From contig OZ316895.1 of assembly GCA_973895155.1 (NCBI GenBank), forward strand, positions 10,912,001 to 10,976,000: a stretch of 64,000 bases of DNA, written 5' to 3'. This DNA is from Marsupella aquatica. Its lineage: Eukaryota > Marchantiophyta. This document shows positions 47,121 to 56,300 of this stretch, one piece after another. The translations under genes and the position numbers were made by a program. The notes beneath the pieces were generated by a model. It searched no databases. It had not been told where the DNA came from and worked only from the letters and a program-made list of their open reading frames with translations. How positions within the stretch are numbered: position 1 is the first letter of the stretch; the number at the start of each line of letters is the position of its first letter.

Positions 47121-49079
47121 ATGGGACGATGGGAATTGTCTTCTGATGATGAAGACAAAGAGTTCATGACACAACATCTTACCATGCAAGATGGTCAAGG
47201 ATCCTATTGTGACGATGAAGCTCTTTGTAATAATGTGTTGGATAATCTTACAACCATTGGCATTCACTATGAGGCTAAACCCAAGGTTGATGGAACACCG
47301 GCGCCAAACACAAGAAGATGGGAAGATGAGGGTATGAAGGATGAATGGAGTATATTAACGCCCAATGTAAATCCTCCCCATGACGAATGGGCCATGAATG
47401 CAAAGGAATTGGAGATGTTGATGCCAAAGAAAGACTTTTGGCCATTAGCACAACAAGTTTTTCATGATCCGGATCTTTGGGCAACAAGATCATGGGCGCA
47501 AGAAAAATTCACCATGTCCAAAGTAACACATGCAGGTGTTAAATCACATTGGCAGCAACGATATCGAGAGTTTGCTCCACACAAAGCCCAAACGAAAATG
47601 AGTTCCGTTTACCCTCCTTTTATCCGATGTCTGATTGCTGAATTCATTCTCAAGTGGAAGGTGGATTACTGTTGGGAAAACAGTGCTGGCAAGCTGACTC
47701 ATCAGGTGCATCCATCAGTGGTTGCGATTGCAACGAATAGGAATACAACTATTGCAAAGGACCCTTCAATGGAGACTTCCAACAAGGGATCCAAAAGAAA
47801 GCTAGATGACACTGGGGAGGGATATGCGCATGAGAAGGGGAAAGCGGCTGTACTTCCTCGAGTCTCCATGCCTGACCGTGCAGCACCACCAACCAATGTG
47901 GAGTCAATGCACACCAAAAAACCAATCCTTGTAGGTGTTGGGAGTAGAACTCCACATGCAAAGAACAACAATGTTACTGATGCTAACAAGGATAAGTTCA
48001 ACCTGCACAACATATGCAAGAGCTTGGGGGCAGATGTTGCAGAGGTGATTGAGACAAATCTCCGCACGAAGTATGTAGTGGAGCTATGTGAATGTGGCAG
48101 CATCGAAAAGTTCAAGTCACAATTGCAACAAGCTGATATAAAGATGAGATCACTTGAGAAGAAGCAGAACGAGCCGACGACCAATTCGGAAGTGATGTTG
48201 TACAAGTGTCAATTGTTTGACAAGATGGAAGAAATCAATAAGCTGACAAAACAACTTGCTGAAAAAGAGCGTCAATGCAATGAACTGGCACGACTTGAGG
48301 AGAAGGACAAGATCATTAATGATCTTAAAAGTGAACTTGCAACGCAAGCAATCATCATATCAAATCTTCACGAAGAGGTGCAAGAATTTAACAATGGTGC
48401 TTTGGGGATGAGGTCAAACAAAGGGCAAGGTGAATTATCGTCGCCAAATTTTGTTAACATGCAAATCATAGATCCTACAGGGCACAGCAACCTTTTTCCA
48501 GATGTGGAGGTTGACGCGGAAGGTATTGATAGGTTTTTTGATAAGTGGAAAAAGGATGAAACTATGACAGCATTTGTTCGTGAAAAGGATGACAAGTGTA
48601 CTTGGTGCCTATATCCTTGGGGCCCTGAATCTGTTTCCATGTTGGGAACCTGCGGTCATATATGGCATCATGCTTGCTTGTCTAAATGGTTGAAGAAAAG
48701 CCGAAAATGTTGGTGTCGCACACCATTTCATGAACGCGAGTATGAGCAACGAGGATTGTTGAAGCAAATGCCATCAATGGAGACTCAACAAAACACTGAA
48801 GATATGACTGAAGATATGACTGAAGATACTATACCGGCGATGCAAATAGATGAAACTCCCATTGAACATTTCACAATCAATGAATATAATTTGTCAGATG
48901 GGGAATTTGACAGGTTGTTATTCAGTGGTCGACTCGATGAGTGGAAACAATATGCGGCAGCCAACCAGCCATCAATAGATGAGCAAAATTTGCAACGATC
49001 CATTCGGCGCCATCGACGACGTCAACAACAGGCAGAGGTGAAAATAGAAGCTGTTGACAATAACAACAAAAGGAACTAA
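47121..49079 (+). CDS. coiled-coil protein with RING-like zinc finger (transposon cargo)
   Basis: Intact 652-codon frame from ATG at 47121 (an upstream in-frame non-ATG extension is not needed). Acidic N-terminus (MGRWELSSDDEDKEF), no recognised domain to about residue 330, then a Lys/Glu/Leu-rich coiled coil near residues 335-440. At residues 493-532 lies a RING-like finger: CTWC, then GTCGHIWHHACLSKW, then KCWC. The last pair is C-x-C rather than the usual C-x2-C. After it come a repeated DMTEDMTEDT segment and a basic tail RRHRRRQQQ. RING proteins are usually E3 ubiquitin ligases; activity here is inference. It starts 187 nt after the kinase gene on the same strand. Confidence 0.75.
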   Translation: MGRWELSSDDEDKEFMTQHLTMQDGQGSYCDDEALCNNVLDNLTTIGIHYEAKPKVDGTPAPNTRRWEDEGMKDEWSILTPNVNPPHDEWAMNAKELEMLMPKKDFWPLAQQVFHDPDLWATRSWAQEKFTMSKVTHAGVKSHWQQRYREFAPHKAQTKMSSVYPPFIRCLIAEFILKWKVDYCWENSAGKLTHQVHPSVVAIATNRNTTIAKDPSMETSNKGSKRKLDDTGEGYAHEKGKAAVLPRVSMPDRAAPPTNVESMHTKKPILVGVGSRTPHAKNNNVTDANKDKFNLHNICKSLGADVAEVIETNLRTKYVVELCECGSIEKFKSQLQQADIKMRSLEKKQNEPTTNSEVMLYKCQLFDKMEEINKLTKQLAEKERQCNELARLEEKDKIINDLKSELATQAIIISNLHEEVQEFNNGALGMRSNKGQGELSSPNFVNMQIIDPTGHSNLFPDVEVDAEGIDRFFDKWKKDETMTAFVREKDDKCTWCLYPWGPESVSMLGTCGHIWHHACLSKWLKKSRKCWCRTPFHEREYEQRGLLKQMPSMETQQNTEDMTEDMTEDTIPAMQIDETPIEHFTINEYNLSDGEFDRLLFSGRLDEWKQYAAANQPSIDEQNLQRSIRRHRRRQQQAEVKIEAVDNNNKRN

Positions 49080-49571
49080 AACCAATAGTCTCTACATTTT
49101 GATGTTATTTTCATGTAGTTACTATTAGAGACATTTTGTTAAAATAGAAGCGGCATATCCTCTTTGACAATTATTTTCAACTTGTAATTGGTAAAGAGAT
49201 TTTGGAGTGACATTACATTGCATATCTCGTTGAGTACATATATTTTTCATTGGGGGCATGGCGTCGCCTTTTGGAGAATGTGTATTTTCGTAAGAATATT
49301 CCATCCTCCAATCAGCCATAGGTTTTGGAAGCATATTGTCGGGCTCACAATCATATTTTTGGACAAGTATGAGGAAAATAGACGTGATGAGAGACGGTAG
49401 CACAGTGGACTCAGGTACTGATCCTTCTCTGAAATCATTTCCAAAAGGAGATCGTGTAGCACAATGAGTTCAACAAAGTCAACATCGCAATGGTTTTAGC
49501 CGCCCAAGTTGAGAATGATTTTGTAGAAGGATGTATACCTAAGTCCACTCACTTTTCCTGTCTTTCATAAT

Positions 49572-50896
49572 TTTTTCCGCTATTGCTGCTACGGCCAATG
49601 ACATTCATGCACATGCGAACCGAGGCCAACGCCTACTCCTTTGCCCACCGCAAAAATGGGCCCTCATTACAACTTGAAGTTGAACGGAGTTTATTTGAGT
49701 ACAAGAGAAGTTCTGAAAGCAAATGCACTCTCAGGTCAAATTTTCAGGTCCTTCGAGCAAAAAATTACTGAGTATGTCATCGATCCGTTGGTTTCACAAC
49801 TTCTCTCGTACTCAAATAAACTCTGTTCAACTTCAAGTAGCGTAGCTGCTACGACCAATGACATTCATGCGCATGCAAACCGAGGCCAACGCCTCTACAT
49901 TTGCCTACCCCAAAAATGGGCCCTGATTAGAACTTGAAGTTGAACAAAGTTTTTTTCATTAGGAGAAGGTTTATTCAAGCAATGGCACTCTCAGGTCAAT
50001 ATTTCAGGTCCTCCTGACTTTGTTATTATTGAATATGTTCGTGCTCCGTTGCTTGAATAAATCTTCTGATAATGAAATGAACTGACCAATTACTGGAGTA
50101 CGGCTGCTACGGCCTATGACATTAATTCGCACAATTGCATGTTTATATCCTCTCCTTTCCGAATTCCAATTCGAGCTTGGACATCCTCTCGTCAGCTGGT
50201 CTCCACCATTGCAGTTGCTCTTCACGCAAACCAAGATAGCAGTCTCTAGAATCCTCGAACCTATTTTATTTCAATGCATCATTCATAGTGTTTGAGGAAT
50301 CCAGAGGTTCGCGTGAGGAGCAACTGAAAGGGTGGAGACCTGCTGACGAGAGGGTGTCCAAGCTCGAATTGGAATTCGGACAGGAGAGGATATAAATGGG
50401 TGAACTTTGACTTGAAATTGGTGACTGTATTTTGCGTCTGCATATCAATTTGGTGACCGATCTTGCGGAATCCCCGTGACCGTGTCTGATCATCATCATG
50501 ACATTGCTCTCCTTGGCCACCAATGGGCCCTCATTACAACTTCAAGTTGAACGGGGTTTATATGATTATGAGAAGGTTACTGATTATGTAGGCGATGTGT
50601 TCATTTCACAACTTCTCTCATAGTCATATAAACTCTGCCCAACTTCAAGTAGTGCAGCTGCTACGGTCAACGACATTCACCCACCCCAAAAATGGGCGCT
50701 CATTACAACTTCAAGTTCAACTAAGTTTATTTTATTACGAGAAGGTTTATTCAAGCAATGACATTCTCAGGTCCAATAATGAGGTCCTCTCGACCTCATT
50801 ATTATTGAATATGACGGTGCTCTATTGCTGGACTAAATCTTCGCATAGTGAAATGAACTAACCAATTAATGGAGGGGGCTAGTATGGACTACGGCT
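49572..50896. repeat. block of five long inverted repeats between convergent element genes
   Basis: Order A-B-C-A'-B'. A: arms 49672-49712 / 49798-49838 (41 nt, about 95% complementary). B: 49957-49985 / 50046-50074. C: 50142-50232 / 50306-50396 (91 nt, about 90%). A': 50539-50578 / 50610-50650. B': about 50731-50764 / 50815-50852. The A and A' arms are related, as are B and B'. Linkers repeat GCTGCTACGG.CAATGACATT and CCCAAAAATGGG. The block lies between the 3' ends of the RING-like gene (+) and transposase (-). Confidence 0.85.
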
Positions 50897-51146
50897 GCTA
50901 TGGCCAACAACAAGGTACTTTGAAATAGTCAGTGTTGGAGATTTGGAAAACATGTTGCGTTGGTGTGTCTCTATGGCATTCTCAAATGCAAATACAAATA
51001 AATTATTCAATCATTGTACAATAATAAACACACTGCAAGACAATACAATCATGTTACAAAAAATATAATTGTTTATAATTTTTTCTATGTCAGATACGAC
51101 AATATAAGAGTAGCAACACTTGATATTATCCTAATGAAAAGATGCT

Positions 51147-54044
51147 TCAAGGCTGTGAAGAGAAATTTTGTGCATTGTTGTTAAGATTTTTGCACAAAAG
51201 CGCATTCCACTCGTCTTGTTTGTCGCCCCAACTGAGTGGATCACGATTGTGTGACTGAACATTGTGCGATGTTTCTTGAAATGATGATATTCCTCGAAAC
51301 CCACCAAGGCCAATAGGCCTGTTCGACGTATATGGATTCATGACACTTGGCCCTGCATACGCATTCAAGGGTGGACCTGCATGGTGTTGCCAGTTTGCAT
51401 GTGGGTCGTTTGAAGTTTGACCTTCATGATTGTTGTATCCATGAAAAAAGGTTGATGTCCTTCCATTCGTCGGATGCCCTGCTGTGCTTGTGCGTTGCTC
51501 GTTGAAATATGGTCTGCTTGTGTCAACATCATTCGCAAAGTTCGACCAAGGTGACCTTGGTTGGGAAGGCATCACAAAGTTTCTGTCCAGTGATGCATCT
51601 TCCTCGTCTTGGATTTGCGATTCATCAATTGTAGGATACATCTCCAAATCCATTTCATTCTCCCATTCCTCTGCAGTAGTGATGTCTGTATCTGGTGGAA
51701 TACGAGTCAAGAACTCACTATCCTTATCTAGTGAAAATCCGTGTAGCAATTCATCAGCATCATCAATTGTATCATAATCTTCGACATCTTCTTCACCACG
51801 TGTTGCATCGTACTCTTCATTGCTGCACAACTCCATGGAGATAGGTCTAGGTCCATCATTTGTTCTTCTTCTTTGGTCATAACGTTCATATATAAACGTA
51901 TGCGGGTTTCGAACATTTGTGAGCCCTTTCTCTACCCTCATGTTTGTAAATACAAACACCAAATCTTTTGCTCGATCATTTGTCAATCGATTGCGACTTT
52001 TGGAATGTATAAATCCATACGAACTCCAGTTTCGCTCGCAAGCTGATGCGCACACTTTTTGGTGTAAGATTCTTCGCGCCAGGATTCTCAAATGTTTATA
52101 ATCTGCACCATACGCATGTCACCACTCTGCTGGACTGACATTACCTATACTTGATTGGGCGGCTCCCATCGCTATTGATGTGTTGGGATTTTTTTTTTTG
52201 GTGTCAATGGCTTGACTGTGGATGGCAGAAATAAGTTCTCTAACGTCGCGATCATGGTTGATCCCCTCCTTCACCTGTTGTTCTGAATATCTAGCAATGT
52301 ATTCACTGAAACCCCTGTAGAGTTATGGATCTCCAGCGACATCTATGTCCTTATCAAAAAACATTTGGGGATTGAGATATGCTGCCGCTAGCATGAAATC
52401 AGTGGTAAGAGATTTTTTTCGATCCAAATACACTTTTAGTATCTTCGGTTTCAATACCTTTGTTACCAATGGACAATCCTCCATGCTTGCTTTCAAAACA
52501 TCAATCCCTCTTTTCAAACTCCAATACAACCAACCTGATTGCGGAGAATCACCATCAAATTCTCGCAACATCTTGACCAACGGAGTAAAGAATTTAACTG
52601 TATCCTTCACTTCAACCCAAAATGTATCTTGCTGTATCCACATTTTAAGTTCGTCTGCCTTTCCCCTCGTCATGTGTCCAGCTGATTTTGGTCGCAATGG
52701 AAGTCTATCACGATAAGACTGCCAATTATCATCAATGACCATCTGTTGTAAAGCTCCTCTTAGCTCCAACGCTCTTTGTGCCATTAGGAAATTGGTCGCA
52801 AATCTAGTTGCATTTGGATTCAACAGTTTTTTGTCAGGAGATTTTCTTGCAAATATTGCAGAAAGCTTTTGCGATGATGAAACTGCTTTTACTATCCACC
52901 TCAACCGTTTAAAAATCTTTTGGAATGGATTATGTCCAACATCATCTAGCACTACACGCTTGTGACCACACATATCCTCTAGCAGCAAATTAAACACGTG
53001 GGCAGCACACCAGCTCCAAGTGACATGAGGATACTTTTTCATGACTACCTCACAACCTGCTACGCGATTTGCGGGTGCTCCATCAGTTACAATTTGAATA
53101 ATATGATCTGCACCAATATCCTCAATGTATTTCAACCACATGTCGCCAAGATATTTCCCATCTTTCTTGTCAGCTTGCGCAGCATTCCAACTATCCAAGA
53201 AGAAGTCACCTTTAGAAGTCAACAACATGACATTCATCAAAGGTTCGCTTCAGACGTTTTCCCATCCATCTGAAGAAAGAGAATACCCATAAGGTTTTGC
53301 CTCCTTTAAAGTTTGCGTCATGTCCTTTGTGAGATCCTCCTTACTGTCTTCCAATAATTTCAATCGCAAACTTCGCATCGTAGGTAGAGAATAACCATTG
53401 ACAATCCCTTTTGAAGTCTCTATGACTGCTTCTCGAAAAAAAGGATTATTTGAAACATTGAATGGAATACCACTGGTGTAGAAAGCTTTCGCCCAAAGCT
53501 TATCCAAATTTGTTCTATTTGGAATTTGATAGGCATCCATAATTGGGTTAGGAAGATTTACTGGCCTATCTCCTTCCCTTACATGTGTATCATCCATGTC
53601 AACATAGTTTGACCCTCGTGTGGATGCTTGCGAATATGAACTTCCAACGCTTGGCCTACGACCTCTCACATCCCGCAAGATATGACCTCCATCTCGTCGT
53701 TTGTACTTTAAGGTCGGTGGAACCTTTATCACATTGTACATAATGTTGATGGCATCCAAATCGACGACACCATAGAGTTGCATGCAAGGGGGCGCATCCC
53801 CTTTTTGGATGTTTCCCATCAAATGCGCCTTTGCTCGTGTTGCATGATGAGTAACGTATGTTAAACAATACTTGCATCTTCGATAGATACGATTGACATC
53901 ATGACATGTTGAAGGCGCATCACATCGTTCAAAATATCTCCACACTGGAGATTGTTTTGAAGGGTGTTCTTGCACACGAGTTGGACCAGGCCTGGGAGTA
54001 GTGGAATGATATCCAGTTTCATGCGAATCCTCTTCATCGGACAT
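51147..54044 (-). pseudogene. hAT transposase (BED / DUF659 / hAT dimerisation), three in-frame stops
   Basis: One continuous frame of 966 codons from ATG 54044. BED-type finger near residues 33-80 (CKYC...H), SSDGW Asp, then DUF659 with VTDGAPANR and CAAHVFNLL, and the C-terminal hAT dimerisation segment with the catalytic-Glu motif CERNWSSYGFIHSKSRNRL, followed by a ~250-residue acidic, Asn/Gly-rich tail. Stops: TGA 53250-53252 (codon 265), TAA 52323-52325 (codon 574), TGA 52119-52121 (codon 642). No frameshift is needed to connect the segments. All three stops could arise by C-to-T (or G-to-A) change. Non-functional unless read through. Confidence 0.93.
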
Positions 54045-54102
54045 TGTTACGACTCTCAATGGTAAAAAAATAAAAGGGTTGATTCTTTTGATTTTGTGAA
54101 TA

Positions 54103-54202
54103 TAACAAATATAGTACAATGGGTTACTTTCCTGAATTATCGCAGACTGGGCCTAAGCTCAAAGCATGCGCAGGAAAGTTTCCCAAATTCTTATATTTGT
54201 CA
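54103..54202. repeat. subterminal hairpin H4 (right end, inner)
   Basis: Core 54139-54171 (ATCGCAGACTGGG...AAAGCATGCGC), inverse orientation to the left cores. Flanked by ACTTTCCTG and CAGGAAAGT, with pairing continuing to about 30 nt. Confidence 0.82.
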
Positions 54203-54256
54203 ACATCCCTACTTCAACCTATGTTATGTAATATCTATAACTTCACAATAGTTTAT

Positions 54257-54376
54257 CTTTGAAGTGAACATATGTACGAGAAATCGTGATACCCATATGA
54301 AATGTCATAGACCGAGCCAAAGCTCTAAGCATATGCACATGGGTATCTCTTTACTCGCAAGTAGTTCACTTTCAAA
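54257..54376. repeat. subterminal hairpin H5 (right end, middle)
   Basis: Core 54307-54336 (CATAGACCGAGCC...CTAAGCATATGC). Arms include GATACCCAT / ATGGGTATC and extend outward through GAAGTGAAC / GTTCACTTTC. Confidence 0.82.
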
Positions 54377-54399
54377 CAAAACAATGATGCAAAGTTGTT

Positions 54400-54489
54400 A
54401 AGGCGATATAAGGAACTTCTCGTACGAATTATCGTAGACCGAGCCGAGCTCAAAGCATGCGCGTACAAGAGTTCCAATGTATCCCTCCG
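54400..54489. repeat. subterminal hairpin H6 (right end, outer)
   Basis: Core 54431-54462 (ATCGTAGACCGAGCC...AAAGCATGCGC). Arms GGAACTTCTCGTACG / CGTACAAGAGTTCC. Its flank is the inverted relative of the H1 flank at the left end. Confidence 0.82.
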
Positions 54490-54639
54490 ATCTCTCCCTA
54501 ATGCTAAACCACAAGAGAGAGAAACACAATGAGACTTTGGATTAGTGAAATGAATTAGTTATTCCTACTTATACTAAATCATCTACTTCTTATCCTCTCT
54601 TAAAACTCTTAATCTTTGATCCTAACCCTAATTGCGCCT

Positions 54640-55140
54640 CCCTTAACCCTAATCTCGCACCCCTAACCCTAATCCTGCCTCTAACTCTTCCCCGGCCACC
54701 AATTCCCGAGCCCCGTCCCCGAACCCCGCACCCTGTTCCCCGAACCCCGCACCCCGTTCCCCGAACCCCGTTCCCCGCATCCCCGAACCCCCTACCCGAA
54801 CCCCCTTCCCCGAACCCCCTACCTCGTTCCCCGAACCCCGTTCCCCAAACCCCGTTCCCCAAACCCCGTTCCCCAAATCCCCGAATCCCGGCCCCCCTTT
54901 CCCGCCCCCCTTCCCCGGTTCCCCGAATCCTCTTCCCCGAATGCCCCCCGTCCCCGGTTCCCTGAATCCCGTCCCCCGGGCCACCTTTACCCCGGCCGGC
55001 CCCGGAAGGGTCCGGGCAGGGTTCGGGTGGGGGTCCAGGGAGGGTCCGGGAAGGGCCCGGGAGTCCGGGTTCGGGTCAGGGGGAGTTCTGGTTCAGGTCC
55101 GGGGTGCTCGGGAGGTGTTCGCGAAAGGTCCGGGGAAGTC
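54640..55140. repeat. right subterminal C-rich then G-rich array
   Basis: 54640-54980 is CCCCGAACCCC-type repeat on the plus strand (G-rich on the minus strand). From about 54990 to 55140 it switches to G-rich GGGTTCGGGT/GGTCCGGG. It mirrors the left array apart from the strand switch. Confidence 0.82.
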
Positions 55141-55256
55141 GGGGTTCGTTTGGGAGAATCTTCAGGAATATACGTCAAATTGCGTGTTTTCGGGCCGTCA
55201 TTTGACGATTTGACGTGCTCGACAAGGCGTCAAGGTGCCCGTCAGATTAAACCGGG

Positions 55257-55264
55257 TTAGGGTG
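55257..55264. repeat. right target-site duplication
   Basis: TTAGGGTG, identical to 43816-43823. Confidence 0.88.
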
Positions 55265-56121
55265 GCTGGCATTGCACGATCGACTTGTGTGTGTCATGTG
55301 TTTTGCTTGACTCTCAGATTCTTTGTAATAATTCTCATGAAAAGTACTCCATGACGCCAAAGTGTTCACGAGTTTAAACTCCACTCAATGACTGAACGGT
55401 AACTATCATAATAGCTTTTCAGCCGCCTGCTTTCGTCACAACTTGTTCCCTTGCTAGATTGTTCCCTTGCTAGATTTGTTCCCTTGCGGATAATTGGACA
55501 CAATCTGGTCCCCGGTGCTATAAGACAAAACAAAGCCAGACCCTTGGTAGTTGCAGACTACCCGGCACTAGCCTGATTCCCGTTCCGTCAATGTAAATAG
55601 AGATTGAGGATAAAAAACAAAGAAAAAATAACAATTATATGTTATTTTCCCTATATCTGCTCCCATCTTTGTTTTTTTGTTCTCCATCACTTTCAGTTTT
55701 TTGTTTTTATTGAGAGTTCCTGCCTAGAAACTCCAGTCTAGACCGTAGCCCTAGCCCTCAAAAGTAGTTTTGCATCACTCTTTATTAATAAAGAATACAC
55801 TTGATCATATTGCAAGAGTGACTCGTGTTGTGCAGGACGCTCAGCTTTTTGGCCATCATTCTTGTGAAAAAGAAGCCTCACGATGCCAATGTTAGACTCT
55901 GAAAGGTTGTGGGATGGCTTTTTAAGAAATCAGTTTAAGGAGTAACGCTTGCATAAACCTAGGCCTTTGATGTGAAGCTCCATTGGATTTTCCAAAGATT
56001 GGATGGATTGGCACAAGAAAATCTAAAATACTTTGGTAACAAATTGTATGGTTTCGAGATGAATTTGAATTCTAAGGAGGCTCCTGACCGCTTGCAGTCA
56101 ACTTTATTCAGTTTGCGTGGT
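55265..56121. other. intergenic, nothing recognised
   Basis: A GTTCCCTTGCTAGATT.. triplication near 55443-55490 and otherwise plain AT-rich DNA. Confidence 0.5.
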
Positions 56122-56131
56122 GGTAAGTTGC

Positions 56132-56290
56132 GAGAGATTTGCTTGGTGGGACCCCAAATGAAAATGTTTTACTTAATTGGACCCTTGAAAGTTTAGGTCC
56201 GTCTATTCAAGGTAAATCAACGGTGTGGATCACTCAGGGGTCCTATCAAGTAAAACATTTTCATTTGGGGTCCCACCAAGCAAATCCCTC
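56132..56290. mobile_element. MULE-type MITE (159 bp)
   Basis: Terminal inverted repeats of about 50 bp start GAGAGATTTGCTTGGTGGGA on the left; the right end is the complement, ...TTTGCAAATCCCTC-like. Flanked by a perfect 10-bp direct repeat GGTAAGTTGC (56122-56131, 56291-56300), in the 9-10 bp range of Mutator-like elements. Too short to code. Confidence 0.9.
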
Positions 56291-56300
56291 GGTAAGTTGC

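Larger units (their letters stand above)
43824..55256. mobile_element. 11.4-kb hAT-superfamily DNA transposon carrying kinase and RING-like genes
   Basis: Both ends abut a perfect 8-bp direct repeat, TTAGGGTG (43816-43823 and 55257-55264), the target-duplication length of hAT elements. The terminal inverted repeats are CCCGGTTT with an imperfect extension (left CCCGGTTTGACCT, right on the minus strand CCCGGTTTAATCT). Order inside: G-rich block, purine tract, three hairpins, kinase gene (+), RING-like gene (+), inverted-repeat block, transposase (-), three hairpins, C/G-rich block. The inner ~400 bp of both ends (44.70-45.10 and 54.10-54.49 kb) are inverted relatives of each other. The transposase is broken, so this copy is not autonomous. 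Confidence 0.88.

Noticed and set aside
54590-55260. Gly/Arg-rich 74-111-codon frames at the right transposon end
   Set aside because: Products of CCCCGAACCCC and GGGTTCGGGT repeats.
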